Source: Halichoerus grypus
Taxonomy: Eukaryota; Chordata; Mammalia; Carnivora; Phocidae
Assembly: GCF_964656455.1 (NCBI RefSeq)
Contig: NC_135726.1
Coordinates: 20,223,168 to 20,287,167 of the forward strand
Reading direction: 5' to 3'
Length of the DNA: 64,000 nt
Of the stretch, positions 35,951 to 46,360 are shown one piece after another (position 1 is the stretch's first letter; each line of letters opens with the position of its first letter). The notes under the pieces are model-generated. The model was not told the DNA's origin. It ran no database searches and worked only from the letters and a program-made list of their open reading frames with translations. The position numbers were made by a program, and so were the translations under genes.

Positions 35951-37231
35951 AGTTCCAGAAGCAAATGAAGCATAGAAATTTAATAATTTCCTCAGCTCAA
36001 CCACAATGGTAGAGAATAGAGCCTATTCTCCTTTAGAAACCCCTACCACCTAGAATAGAGCCTGATTGTATGGGAAGAGCTCGAGAAGAGTCACTTGCAT
36101 GAAATAATGAATTACAGAAAAGTAATTAGAAAAAAGCAAGATTGACTTTTATACCATATAAAAATTACAATTGTAAATTAAAGGGTTGACGGAGGCTATG
36201 TAAAAGGGCTCCCTTGCCCCCCCCACAGAACCTTGCCCCCCTGCCAAAAATGTCACCGAGAGACCGTGGGTTTGGTTGGTTGCTGGATGGGGGTTAGACT
36301 CCTGACTCTGGCAATAATCCACTTTGCAAAATAGATGGCAAAAGTTCCTACCCCTCACACCCAATTTCTCAAAATGCAGTTGATGTAAAAATGAGGAGCT
36401 GAGGGAGGCTGGGGGAACCCACAGAACGTGCCCGAAACAGTGCCTGGCTCAGAGGCACTAAATGCTGTTTCGCTTCCTCCGGCACCGCACCCCGTTCTGT
36501 AGTCCAGCACTCTGTGCCCTCAAGTCCTTGTGACCATCAGGGAAGAGAGGCTCTGCCAGGAGAAACGGAATCCCACCTTCCTTCATTTCCCTGGTTTCCT
36601 CTCCTTCGGACCCACCGATGTCTACGGGTGGTTTCTGTTAAATGACTACCAGACCCGTTAGAGGTGGGAAGAAGCAATTTTCATGTCACCGGGGAACAAC
36701 ATTCTGTACAATATTTATAGCCATAAGTTAATTAAAATGTAGTATTAGGAGCTATTTTATTACATGCAAAGCAACAATAAAATGATGTATTTATTGCTCT
36801 GCTACAGATGCTAGACTGCTCTCTGTCCTTTTACGAAAAGCAATTCATCATTAATTATCCTTTATTATACTCTTCGGGAGGATTTTTATTTAATTATTTG
36901 ATATCTTGAACATTTCAATTGCATGGGTCTTAGAATGTTTTTGCAGTAATGTTCATAGTATTATTTTAACTACTAAGCATAGCACAATGTATTAGGAATT
37001 CAGAAAGTTCATTTTTAAGCCAAGGGAGGTTTTTTTTTTTTAAGGAAGGAAAGAGTGAAGGAAGAAAAAGAGGAAGAGAGGAAGATTTTACATCTCAAAC
37101 CCAGAAAAGCAAGCATGTTACGCAATTGTGGGGCTTTTCTTAGTTTTTAATTTTAAGATGGAACTTTGTAAATTAGAATATAATTCAAAAAGCCGAGAGG
37201 GTGTTGCTAATGAATTTATTTCGTTTTTAAG

Positions 37232-37351
37232 GGACATCGGTCATCCAGGTGACCGCTTCAGATGCCGATGATCCTACCTATGGAAACAGCGCCAAGTTAG
37301 TATACAGCATCCTGGAAGGACAGCCCTACTTTTCAGTAGAAGCACAGACAG
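37232..37351 (+). CDS. CDH11: CDH11 coding exon 3: EC2 (aa 175-215)
   Basis: Completes Gly175 and reads [20 protein letters not shown] through YFSVEAQTG. The DADDP segment (around residue 184) is the EC2 calcium-binding DxD region. Length 120 nt is the usual size of this exon in type II cadherins; it enters and leaves in phase 1. Donor GTAGCG is acceptable but not consensus at +4. Confidence 0.96.
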
Positions 37352-37655
37352 GTAGCGTGCAATGTCATTGTGATCCCTGAGAATAATGAGGTTATTACTT
37401 GCAGTTACAATGCAACATATAAAGCACATACAATTTTAATGCTATATTAATAATTATGACAATCTGCTGAGAAAGACATCTATCTATAGAGTGTTCCAGG
37501 TATGGCTGCTTTTTATTATAATTAGCATGTTGAAGTGACTCTTCTGTAAGGGCAGGTTCTATTTTATTCCTCTTTGCTTCCCCTGTGCCTAGAACTTTTT
37601 TGTTTTAATGTTGTTATCAATGAATATGTGTGATGTTTCCCTCCTGCCTATCCAG
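37352..37655 (+). other. CDH11: CDH11 intron between coding exons 3 and 4 (304 nt)
   Basis: Short intron with donor GTAGCG and acceptor CTATCCAG. Moderately AT-rich; no repeat recognised. Confidence 0.85.
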
Positions 37656-37823
37656 GTATCATCAGAACAGCCCTTCCCAACATGGACAGGGAAGCCAAGG
37701 AGGAGTACCACGTGGTGATCCAGGCCAAGGACATGGGTGGACACATGGGTGGACTCTCAGGGACAACCAAAGTGACGATCACACTGACCGATGTCAATGA
37801 CAATCCACCAAAGTTTCCGCAGA
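37656..37823 (+). CDS. CDH11: CDH11 coding exon 4: EC2 C-terminal half and EC2-EC3 linker (aa 215-271)
   Basis: Completes Gly215 and reads [20 protein letters not shown], then [11 protein letters not shown], ending in linker DVNDNPPKF (260-268) and [11 protein letters not shown] and QAKDMGG are the DRE and DxD-type calcium-site elements of EC2, and DVNDN coordinates calcium between EC2 and EC3. Length 168 nt, phase 1 to 1. Donor AGAGTAAGT is near consensus. Confidence 0.97.
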
Positions 37824-38159
37824 GTAAGTAGGTGGGCTTGGTTTTCACATTTTAATGGGGCCACAGCCAGCCCTTCTCTGACCCGTTCCTGCTTTACTCA
37901 GCTTTCAAGAAGAAAGCTAGAAGAAGGGTGTCTCTTTATCATTCATGCAAAAAATGAAAACCAAAACAATACAACAGCTACCGAAAAAAGTGAAGGTGGA
38001 ATACAGGTAGTAGAAGGAAAAGGAAACCTAAAAAGTTCTATGACCCTGGAAACAGAAAATCTATTTTGCTAGGTATTTCACTAGATACTGGTGACACAAT
38101 CTAGTAATTAATTAACCTCTCTCTGTCTCAGTGTTCTCATTTCTAATCTGGAGGTAATA

Positions 38160-38560
38160 GTACCTGAGTAAGTTGTCTTGCTTTAAAATAGACTGCCCAA
38201 AACCTTTGTGGTTTAAAACAATAATAATTACTTATTTTTGTCACAAGTCTGTAATTTGGGCAAAACTTGGAGGAGACCCCTTATCTTTGTTTCCATAGCA
38301 TCAAGTGAGGATGGCTTGACTGAGGCTGGAGGATCCATTTCCAAGAATGCTCACTTACATGGCTGATGAATTGGTGTTGGCTCTTGGTTTCTCTCCATGT
38401 GGGGCTCACCAAGGAATGGCTCGGATAGGTTCTGAAAGTGAGAGCCCCAAGAATATCAAGCAGAAACTGTACTGTCTCTTATGACCTAACTTCAGAAATC
38501 ACATCACATCATCTCCACTGTAGTCATAAGACTGCCCAAATTTAAGGAGAGTTCTTGTAG
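38160..38560. repeat. Ancient interspersed repeat, family unassigned
   Basis: GCCCAAAACCTTTGTGGTTT and AAAACAATAATAATTACTTA, then ACTTACATGGCTGATGAATT, GGTGTTGGCTCTTGGTTTCT and CTCCATGTGGGGCTCACCA are recognisable from a common mammalian repeat (LTR or DNA element), but I cannot name it safely. Confidence 0.45.
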
Positions 38561-38839
38561 ACCAGGTTTCTCAATGGAAAGACTGTCAAAGTCATGTTGA
38601 AGGAAAAGCATGTGGGATGGGAGATATGGCTTTGGCCAGTTTTGGAGAATACAGTCTTCCGTAGATCTTAATTAATAGGATATTTTTAGAACTACATAGG
38701 CTTGTATAAAATCTTATATCTGGCGTAAGTTGTCAACAACAGTATTTTTATCTGGGGGATTGTGATCCTTATACAAAATTGATAGGATTGCTGAGGGAAA
38801 TAAAAGAAGAAATGATTTTGTAAGATTATTAATCATCAT

Positions 38840-38970
38840 AATTACAACATCTACCATCATTTAATGAATCGTAACTATTACTGAATATCTCTACAAGAGC
38901 CTACATTTTACAGGTAAAACTGGATTCTGTGAAAGGTGCAATGAGTTGCCCAAAGAATGTAGCAAAGCCA
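38840..38970 (-). repeat. MIR SINE, left part, split by an L1
   Basis: TACATTTTACAGGTAAAACT, GGTGCAATGAGTTGCCCAAA, GAATGTAGCAAAGCCA: reverse MIR. It continues at 39891 (GAACTTGAACATAAATCTG) beyond the L1. Confidence 0.7.
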
Positions 38971-39873
38971 CCCCAAAAAAAACAAAAAATATCCAGGTAA
39001 AAACAGGCAGAAGACAGGAATAGAAGACATACAGATGGCCAATAGACACATGAAAAGATGCTCAACATCACTTACCATCGAGGAAACGCAAATCAAAACC
39101 ACAATGAACTATCCCTTTACACCTGTCAGAACGCCTAAAATGAAAAACACAAGAAACAGCAGGTACTGGTGAGGGTGTGGACAAAGGGGAACCCTCTTGC
39201 ACTGTTGGTGGGAATGCAAACTGAGGCAGCCTCTGTGGAAAACAGTATGGAGTTTCCTCAAAAAGTTAAAAATAACTACCCTACGATTCAGTAACCACAT
39301 TATTGGGCATTTACTCGAAATATACAAAAACACTAATTCAATGGGATACAGGCACCCCTATGTTTATAGTAGCATTATTGGCTATTACAGTAGACAAATT
39401 ATGGAAGCAGCCCGAGTGTCCATCAATAGATGAATAGATCAGGAAAATGTGGCACATATATATACAATGGAATATTATTCAGCCACAAAAAGAGTGAATC
39501 TTGCCATTTGCACCAGCATGGATGAATCGAGAGAGTATAATGCTAAACGAATTAAGTCAGAGAAAGACAAATTTACCATATGATCTCACTCACGTGGAAT
39601 TTAAGAAACACAACAAACTAGCAAAAGAAAAAGAGAGAGAGAAACCAAGAAACAGACTCTTAACTATAGAGAACAAATTGATGGTCACCTGAGGGGAGGT
39701 GGGTGGGGGATGGGTGAAATCGGTGATGGGGATTAAAGAGTGCACTTGTCCTATGATCACCGAGTAATGTATGGAATTGCTGAATTGCTATATTGTGCAC
39801 TTGAAACTAATATAACACTGTATGTTAACTATACTGGAATTAAAATTGAAAACTTAGTCAAATTTAAAAAACA
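38971..39873 (+). mobile_element. 5'-truncated L1 with perfect target-site duplication
   Basis: Contains the ORF2 3' region (GATGCTCAACATCACTTACC, ACTGTTGGTGGGAATGCAAA, AATGGAATATTATTCAGCCA), a G-rich 3'UTR block (39696-39716) and a short terminal A-run. A 17-bp duplication AGAATGTAGCAAAGCCA flanks it (38954-38970 and 39874-39890). Many in-frame stops, so inactive. Inserted in CDH11 sense orientation within a MIR. Confidence 0.95.
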
Positions 39874-39890
39874 AGAATGTAGCAAAGCCA

Positions 39891-39925
39891 GAACTTGAAC
39901 ATAAATCTGTTTATGTATATATAGA
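39891..39925 (-). repeat. MIR SINE, right part, after the L1
   Basis: GAACTTGAACATAAATCTG completes the reverse MIR ending at 38970. Confidence 0.55.
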
Positions 39926-39953
39926 TATAGACAAAGGTACAGTGTGCTTGTAA

Positions 39954-40469
39954 TGTTGCTGATTCTGCTAGTACATGGGGGATTCATCACTAGATTAGGA
40001 GAGTAGCTGGTAGAGCTTGGGAGTTTATTGTCAGAGAGATGGCACTTTTTGCAAACCTGGGAACAAGGCAGGCAAACAAATATGGTCCCAGGAAGGCACC
40101 ATGGCCATTCAGAGGAATCCAAAGACAATGGTCTGCACAAGGGAGATACTGAGATAGGATTACCAGGCAATAAACAGTTCTCGTAAGGTCCCAGAAGAGC
40201 TGAAGAAAGACTGCTTTGCCCAGTCGGGCACAAGGTTCAGCACCCCCAATAAGCTTAAGGCTTATATAGCATTCTAACAGACTGCATGCTCCATTGTCCA
40301 CACTACAAAATTGTTTGGTGGGTAGAAGGAAGAAACAAACAGGATTATTAGCAGGCAGCCATTAATGCCCTTGCTCACATGCGACCATATAGTAAAGTTA
40401 CATTGCTTCGGCGCAGATACTAGTTTCATTGCCATGAACTCGAACGAGATTTGGAGAAAACCATAACAG
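39954..40469 (-). mobile_element. Candidate solo LTR (reverse), boundaries uncertain
   Basis: On the minus strand a TATATAAG box (about 40262-40269) is followed about 220 bp downstream by AATAAAC (about 40024-40030) and a short GC-poor end, the layout of an LTR (U3, R, U5). The proposed limits start TGTTGCTG and end CCATAACA, giving TG...CA. I could not find a matching target duplication and no internal viral gene is present. It could be another repeat or chance. Confidence 0.35.
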
Positions 40470-40659
40470 GTTTCTGTAAACCATCGTGTAAATTGGTAAT
40501 TATCTACAGAGACTTATCAGGGAAGACTACACCTCCCAGTTGTCCTTGACTATGCAGATTATGGTGTGATTAAGTAGAATATGGGTCAACCTGAAAGCAT
40601 TCAAAGCCACATTATATAGATAAATATACAAACAGTACTGGAACTCATAAAATCCATGG

Positions 40660-40770
40660 AAGGGAACCTAAACCTTAAAAGAGTTTAAGTGACTTGTCCA
40701 AAACCACTCAACTTGGAAGTGGTAGAGACAAGGTTTCAACCCTTGTTTCTCTATATTGTTTCACACAGAA
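40660..40770 (-). repeat. MIR SINE fragment
   Basis: GAGTTTAAGTGACTTGTCCA, AAACCACTCAACTTGGAAGT, GGTTTCAACCCTTGTTTCTC: reverse MIR 5' half. Confidence 0.7.
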
Positions 40771-40799
40771 TATTTTTAAAATGCAAAAATGCAGATAAA

Positions 40800-41545
40800 A
40801 TCATCTCAAATCCGGCTTCTCTACTGAAAACCTTCCAGTGGCTTCCACCAAGCTTAAACAAAACCTGAAGTCTTTCCTATTTCCTGCAATGGCCTTTACA
40901 CAGATGGGCCCCAGCCCACCCATGCCCTCACCTTTTACAGAAAGCTCCAGCCATACTTGAATTCTTGCTTCTGTATGTCTTCAGTATGTGCCCATTTCAG
41001 GGTTTTTGCCATTTGTTCTTTGCTCTGTCTGTAATTTTTATCCCCAGAGATTCACATGATTGATTGCTAACCCTTCAAGGGAGTTCAGATGCCTTCTTCT
41101 GAGGGATGTCTTCTCTGACCAACTAATTCCAAATCAATCTCGATTCTCCTTCTTTCTTCTTCTCACACAGACATATTTAACACAAGTGTACGCACTCACA
41201 CACACACACATCACACATTCATATACACACTCACACTCATGCATGCATATGCGTACCAGACACTCATACACACCCAGACATGCATTCACACATGCACCAT
41301 GCCCCTCACAAACCGTGTACGCTCACACAGAGTCACGGGCTGTCTCATTACCCTCTACCCCTTACGCTACTTTATTTTTCTTCTTTCTGGCAATGACGTC
41401 AGAGTAGGTATACATTTGCTTTTTTTTTTTCTCTTCAGTGTGCCTCAGTAAGGGAAGAAACTTGACGATTTCATTCACCGCTGAGTCTCCAGGGGCTAAA
41501 GCAGCACCTGGCATTAGGTTCCCAGTAAATATTAAATAAGTATAA
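40800..41545 (+). repeat. L2 LINE fragment interrupted by a CA-rich block
   Basis: ACCTTCCAGTGGCTTCCACC, GCCTTTACACAGATGGGCCC, TTCAGATGCCTTCTTCTGAG, GGATGTCTTCTCTGACCAAC, and after the CA-rich block CCAGGGGCTAAAGCAGCACC, TGGCATTAGGTTCCCAGTAA follow L2 to its 3' end. Confidence 0.65.
41186..41300. repeat. Imperfect CA/ACAT-rich low-complexity block
   Basis: Runs of CACACA, ACTCATACACAC and CATGCATATG-type units; diverged microsatellite. Confidence 0.85.
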
Positions 41546-42133
41546 ATGGACAGACCACACTGTGGGAAACCTTTCCAGAGAAGGCAGTGCTTATTGATCA
41601 AATGGTGAAGGAGGTGATATAAGAGGAGAGTCAACTATAGAGTTAGAAGAGTCATAACCTTGAAGGATAGAATTTGCTTTTGATTTTTTTAAAAAAAAAT
41701 ATGGAGCTGTGGAAGTTTTTTTCAAGAGAAGGATGTGTTTCTGGGTACCTGGCAGTGCTTTGGAATTAACTTGTGGACCATCCTGAAGACAAGAAGTCTT
41801 TGCTCTTTGAACGTATAAGGATACACATGGTCCTCCATCACTGCCTGATGGGAAATGGAACTGAGTATTGTTTTCCTTTCTCTCATGTGGCAGGTGACCC
41901 CACCACATAACCCTGGACCCCGATACTGTTTCATCATCCTTTGTAGAACACATTTCTTTGACAAGCAGGCCATGTGGGATCTTCCTTCCTGTCCATTCAC
42001 TTCTTTCATGTTTTCAATCAATAGAGAGTTCAATTTCAAACCCTTTGAGAAATTTATTGGGATTCAATGAAATCTAAAGTCTTACAGCTGTCAAATAAAA
42101 GGGAAAATAAAAATAGATGTCTTCTTCTTCTAG

Positions 42134-42321
42134 GCGTATACCAGATGTCTGTGTCAGAAGCAGCTGTCCCCGGGGAGGAAGTAGGAAGAGTAAAGGCAAA
42201 AGACCCAGACATTGGAGAAAATGGCTTAGTCACATACAATATTGTTGATGGAGATGGTATGGACTTGTTTGAGATCACGACGGACTATGAGACACAGGAA
42301 GGCGTGGTCAAACTGAAAAAG
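42134..42321 (+). CDS. CDH11: CDH11 coding exon 5: EC3 N-terminal half (aa 271-333)
   Basis: Completes Ser271 and reads VYQMSVSEAAVPGEEVGRVK, then AKDPDIGENG, ending EGVVKLKK. AKDPDIGENG is the EC3 calcium-site DxD loop. Length 188 nt, phase 1 to 0, typical of type II cadherins. The segment GMDLFEITTDYE differs from the GMESFEI that I recall in human CDH11 (see findings). Donor GTGAGT; reading through it gives VS then a stop. Confidence 0.97.
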
Positions 42322-42929
42322 GTGAGTTAGGGTGAGGACGCAGGTGTGTGAGTGGGCCGGCCAGCCCTGCCAAGGCAACACTGCAGCGAATGCAGAGCGG
42401 AAGGCTAAGCAACAAGAATATGGACAACTGGGAGCTGGCCTGACTTTGCAGTTCAGCTCCCAGTTCTGGGCCATAACAGAACTGTATCCCCTTCTGTTAC
42501 TGCAGAGGGAGGTAGCAAAGGGGCTGGGGATGCCGGCCAACTGCCTGTTAGTTTTTCTGTGATTTAGCACCGTTTTCACACAGAAGGGTAGATAGGTAGA
42601 TAAATCTAGAATTTGGACAAACAGCCCTGAGCATGTAAGGGGTTCCTCCTTTGGCTCTGCCAAGCTGACTCTATTCATACTGGCTGCTCAGAGCATTTCC
42701 CATCTGAAGCTTCCAAGGGCCACTGCACTGCTGGGCCCTATGTGAAACTTGAGCCAATCCACTGCTTGATTTTCTCTCAAAATTGAGCCTGAGAAACAGC
42801 AATGATGGACTTTACCCCACAGTCAGCTAAATTGTCCCTAAAAATGTGTCCTGGAATTAACTCACAGCAAAGAGGAGTTTATTGTTTGTCCTGGTTTTAT
42901 TTTAAAAATCTAAAATTTACTCAATACTC

Positions 42930-43140
42930 AATATAGGCTAAATGAAGTCTGAGCATCTTACAAACATTTATTTTTCAGAAAAATAATATAAAGTAGATAA
43001 TATTGTCCCGATGGGCAATGGTATCTCAATTTAATTATGAAGAGATTGGGGCTCAGACAGATTAGGTAATTTGATCCTGTCATAGTCACATGGCTAGCAG
43101 CTCATGGACATGAAATTCAAACCTAGGGTATTCTGGAACA
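42930..43140 (-). repeat. MIR SINE
   Basis: GAAGAGATTGGGGCTCAGAC, AGATTAGGTAATTTGATCCT, CACATGGCTAGCAGCTCATG, AATTCAAACCTAGGGTATTC in reverse MIR order. Confidence 0.75.
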
Positions 43141-44374
43141 ACTTCCCACTCAAAACATTTTGGAAACAGCTGGGCCAGGAAAGGATTGTAAAGGAAGCCA
43201 GATAGGATTCACTTTCAAGTGAAGAAATAGTTATGGTATTTTCTAAAATGGTTTTCCCCCCTGATTTACCACTTGAGAAATCAACACCTCTCCATCATCA
43301 AAGTGTATGGAGCATTAAATCTGAATTGGATGATGGGATTACCTTGGTTTTAATCAAGCATTCAGTTTCAGCTTGGTTTTGTAGCATGAATATTAAGCTC
43401 CTTGGTGTGATGGGAAAGATTGGACTGTAACACTGATAAAAAATTAATTCGAAGAATCAATAAAGAGGCCAGTAGCTGGAGAGCAGGCAGGAGTAGGGTT
43501 GGGGAAATTCCTGGGAGGAATCTTTTAGTTAGGGAAGCAGAGAGAGATGTGCTCTCGGAAGCTGACTTTTTGCAATACTTGCAAGCGTTGTTGGGTTTGG
43601 GAGATAGTCTATGGGACACAAAACAAAGAGAAGGTAGGAGGTGACTCTTTCGTAAAAGAATATGGAAGTTGAGGTGAACTTTGGATACTTGGAAAAGTCA
43701 ACATTAGTGACAAAGAATTAGTGGCCGTGGCAGCCTAATCATCGACAACGGAGGGCTGGGGTGATCACTCCCTCTGGTTTTCTGCTAGAAAAGTAGCTGA
43801 GTGACTTATGTGTTAGCACAGAGTTGTCAGCTTACCTTGTTAATTAATATTACTTTCCCTTCTGCTTGACACTGACATATGAACATTGACATCAGCAATT
43901 CCTGCCTCCCACCCTTTGCTGTTCAAGTAATTGGGTAGTTGGTTATGCTAAGGTTGTCACCTGTTTTCAGTGTATTCAAGGTATAAACATGTACTGTGTC
44001 TCTAAGATCCTGAAACATTTAAATCACCCCATGGAACTCACACATCACAAATGAGCTCTCTGCATATGATTATTTTGCACATTTCCCCCCAATTCAGTGT
44101 GTTTATTCCAGGCAAAGGAATCATCTTCTATAAAGCACTGAAGTCTAGGTTTAGGGCACAGTATGATGTTATTTCATTTGTAAAAGAATGTTTGCTTGAA
44201 CTTGTAGCACAAAGTTCTAAATGTCCACCAGGAAGGAAAAGAATTTTGAGGGGTGAATGTAGTTGTATAAAATGATGAATCCTATGGAAGTCATTATACG
44301 TGATTTAATAATATAAGAGAATATAGAGAGATCATGGACGTATTTTTCTCTTAAAAGATTCTTTAATATGGTAT

Positions 44375-44548
44375 TTTTACTCATTTCTTAATTCATTCAC
44401 CCATTTTTCTACCAAGAGTTATTGAGTTCTTATTCTTTGTAAGCAGGCCCCTTGTGAGAGGCTGGACATCTAAAGTTGAAAAGACAGAGTCCTGGCTATA
44501 GGGAGGTCACAATTTAACAGGACAGTTGAGTGAAAAGACAAAATAGAG
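44375..44548 (-). repeat. L2 fragment (reverse), left part, split by MER20
   Basis: AATTCATTCACCCATTTTTC, TTATTGAGTTCTTATTCTTT, CCTGGCTATAGGGAGGTCAC and AAAAGACAAAATAGAG run in L2 reverse order and stop at the MER20 boundary. Confidence 0.55.
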
Positions 44549-44780
44549 CAGGTTTTCTCAGCCTGGGCATATTAACATTTCAGGACCGACGATTCTTTGT
44601 TGCCCGGGCTGTTTTGTGCATTGTAGGATGGTGAGCAGCATCCCTGGCCTCTCCTTGCTAGATGTAAGCACACACACTACAGCACCCCACCTGTTGTGAT
44701 GATTTAAAAATAGCTCTAGACATTGCCTCATATCCCTGGTGGACGTAGAGCAAAATCTCTCCCCAACTGAGAACCAACTG
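44549..44780 (-). mobile_element. MER20 hAT-type DNA transposon, complete
   Basis: Opens CAGGTTTTCTCAGCCTGGG, then GATTCTTTGTTGCCCGGGCT, TTTTGTGCATTGTAGGATGG, GAGCAGCATCCCTGGCCTCT, CTCTAGACATTGCCTCATAT and closes CCCAACTGAGAACCAACTG. 232 bp, both ends present. Flanks AAATAGAG and TAATAAAG (44541-44548, 44781-44788) match at 6 of 8 positions, fitting an old 8-bp hAT duplication. It lies antisense in the intron between coding exons 5 and 6. Confidence 0.85.
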
Positions 44781-44788
44781 TAATAAAG

Positions 44789-45010
44789 TGTGATAAAATC
44801 TATGAATATGGGTCATGAATGACTTCTTACACAAGTAAGAATTTACTCCTAGAGAAGTAGGAATTTACCAGATAGATAAGGAGAGGAAGGCCCCCCCAAA
44901 AAAAAGAGCTCCTGAGGGGCTGCTATTGTAGAAACAGGACACATTTAAGAAACTTGAATGAGTTCAGTCTTGAGAGTTTGAGTTGGATACCGTGGGACCA
45001 ACTGAAACAC
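44789..45010 (-). repeat. L2 fragment (reverse), right part, after MER20
   Basis: GTGTGATAAAATCTATGAAT, AGAATTTACTCCTAGAGAAG then ACTTGAATGAGTTCAGTCTT continue the reverse L2. Diverged. Confidence 0.4.
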
Positions 45011-45119
45011 TGTTGTTGGAATCCAAGGGAGAAATTACAAAGAACTGAAGAAGACAGAACAGGTTAGGGTGAAGAATTTAAGAGACATGTAGGAGGTGGA
45101 GTCATTCATGTATCAAGTA

Positions 45120-45230
45120 GCTTAGGAAGCAATAAATATTTCTTGAGTATTGACTCTGTGTCAGACACAGTAAGCGTCGGAGGTGTAATGGTGCATAAGA
45201 GAGAACGTGCCCTCAGGATATTCAGACAGT
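45120..45230 (-). repeat. L2/MIR3-like fragment
   Basis: AATATTTCTTGAGTATTGAC, TCTGTGTCAGACACAGTAAG and GAACGTGCCCTCAGGATATT are the typical reverse L2-type end. Confidence 0.5.
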
Positions 45231-45469
45231 CTCTGTGTGGTTAGCTGAAGAACCAGTGCGAAATAAAAATGAAACCTGTCGGTGGCTTGGTGGACTTGGG
45301 GAGGAAAATCCAATCTGTTCATCGCAACGCCCTTGATCAAGTGGGCTCCTATTTATGGCACAGAGATCCTGGTGCAGTTTCTGAGCTATTTCCTTTGTAC
45401 CAAATAAACTCCTTGTAAAGCAGTGTGAGAGCAGCATTAGAAGACATTTTAAATATCCCCTATTTTAAA

Positions 45470-45950
45470 AACTACTTTTATGTCCAAGTATTTTTTTATA
45501 TTCTTTGTCCACATGTATATACGTATGGGTCTATAACATTTGACACAGTTGCAATGCTAGAGTGATCTGATTTGTTAACTTAATGTCATATCATAAACAT
45601 TTTACATGCTGTTATATAATATACATAATCATTTTTAATGACTACATAACATCCCATCCTATTGATGGACCATTATTTCCTTAATAAAATCTCACAGTTG
45701 GATTTGGTGTTTTGTGTGTATGTTTCCCCTGATTAGATATAACCCTTTATTAAATCTGACAAACACCATGCATTTTTGAATATTGTTTGTTTTGGTTTTC
45801 TGTTGAATTAATCCCTCAGGGAGAATTCTCAGAGGTGGGATTAGTAAATTAAGGGGTATTAAGATTTTTATGGTTTATGTAGTGTGTTGCCTCATTTAGC
45901 TTTATTTCAACTACTCATAACATGGATACAAATGTTCATAGGGGAAACTA
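45470..45950. repeat. Ancient L1 3'UTR-type fragment
   Basis: TTTACATGCTGTTATATAAT, TTTTTAATGACTACATAACA, GGACCATTATTTCCTTAATA, then GAGAATTCTCAGAGGTGGGA resemble the L1M end also seen near 30020 and 59540. Confidence 0.55.
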
Positions 45951-46059
45951 CCTTAAATCTTTTTTTGGAAAGAGTCAAGGTATAAATTGTAGGTAAATGT
46001 GTAAAGGTCATTCGTCCATCAGCCTTGCTCCCCATTCACTCGAAACAACTAGTGTAGAC

Positions 46060-46360
46060 GCTCACTTGTTACAGTCAATCCTGGGGAGCAGGGAAGCAAA
46101 GATCAACAAGACTCAACAAGGTCCTTTGGGATGCCCCCCACCCAACCCCCACCTAGCAGGGGTAGGAATGAAGGACTGCAGAAAGGCAGCTCAGGAAGTT
46201 GATTTCACAAGGCAATGAGGATTGGGCTGACCACCTGAAGACTTAGTCAAATCCCACCAAACTAGGCAAGGGCATTCCAGACAAATGTTTGCAAGGATTT
46301 GGGGAGTTTTGCTTGGAATCTGAAAAGTATCAGACTGCAGTGTGACTATAATAGCCTCAG
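46060..46360 (-). repeat. L2 fragment (reverse)
   Basis: CAAGGTCCTTTGGGATGCCC, GCAAGGGCATTCCAGACAAA, then TGCAAGGATTTGG and AGACTGCAGTGTGACTATAA match reverse L2 order. Confidence 0.5.

Larger units (their letters stand above)
34395..37231 (+). other. CDH11: CDH11 intron between coding exons 2 and 3 (2.8 kb)
   Basis: Contains MIR copies at about 34612-34760, 34830-35050, 35300-35430 and 35790-35950. A C-rich tract lies near 36213-36240. The stretch at about 36640-37000 is repeat-poor and AT-rich with several TAATTA-type cores (see findings). The acceptor is U-rich and C-poor, ending TTTTTAAG at 37231. Confidence 0.85.
37824..42133 (+). other. CDH11: CDH11 intron between coding exons 4 and 5 (4.3 kb)
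   Basis: Holds an ancient repeat (family unassigned) at about 38160-38560, a MIR split by a 5'-truncated L1 at 38971-39873, a candidate solo LTR in reverse orientation at about 39954-40469, a MIR at about 40660-40770, an L2 at about 40800-41545 interrupted by a CA-rich block at 41186-41300, and unique sequence at 41560-42100. Acceptor CTTCTTCTAG ends at 42133. Confidence 0.85.
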
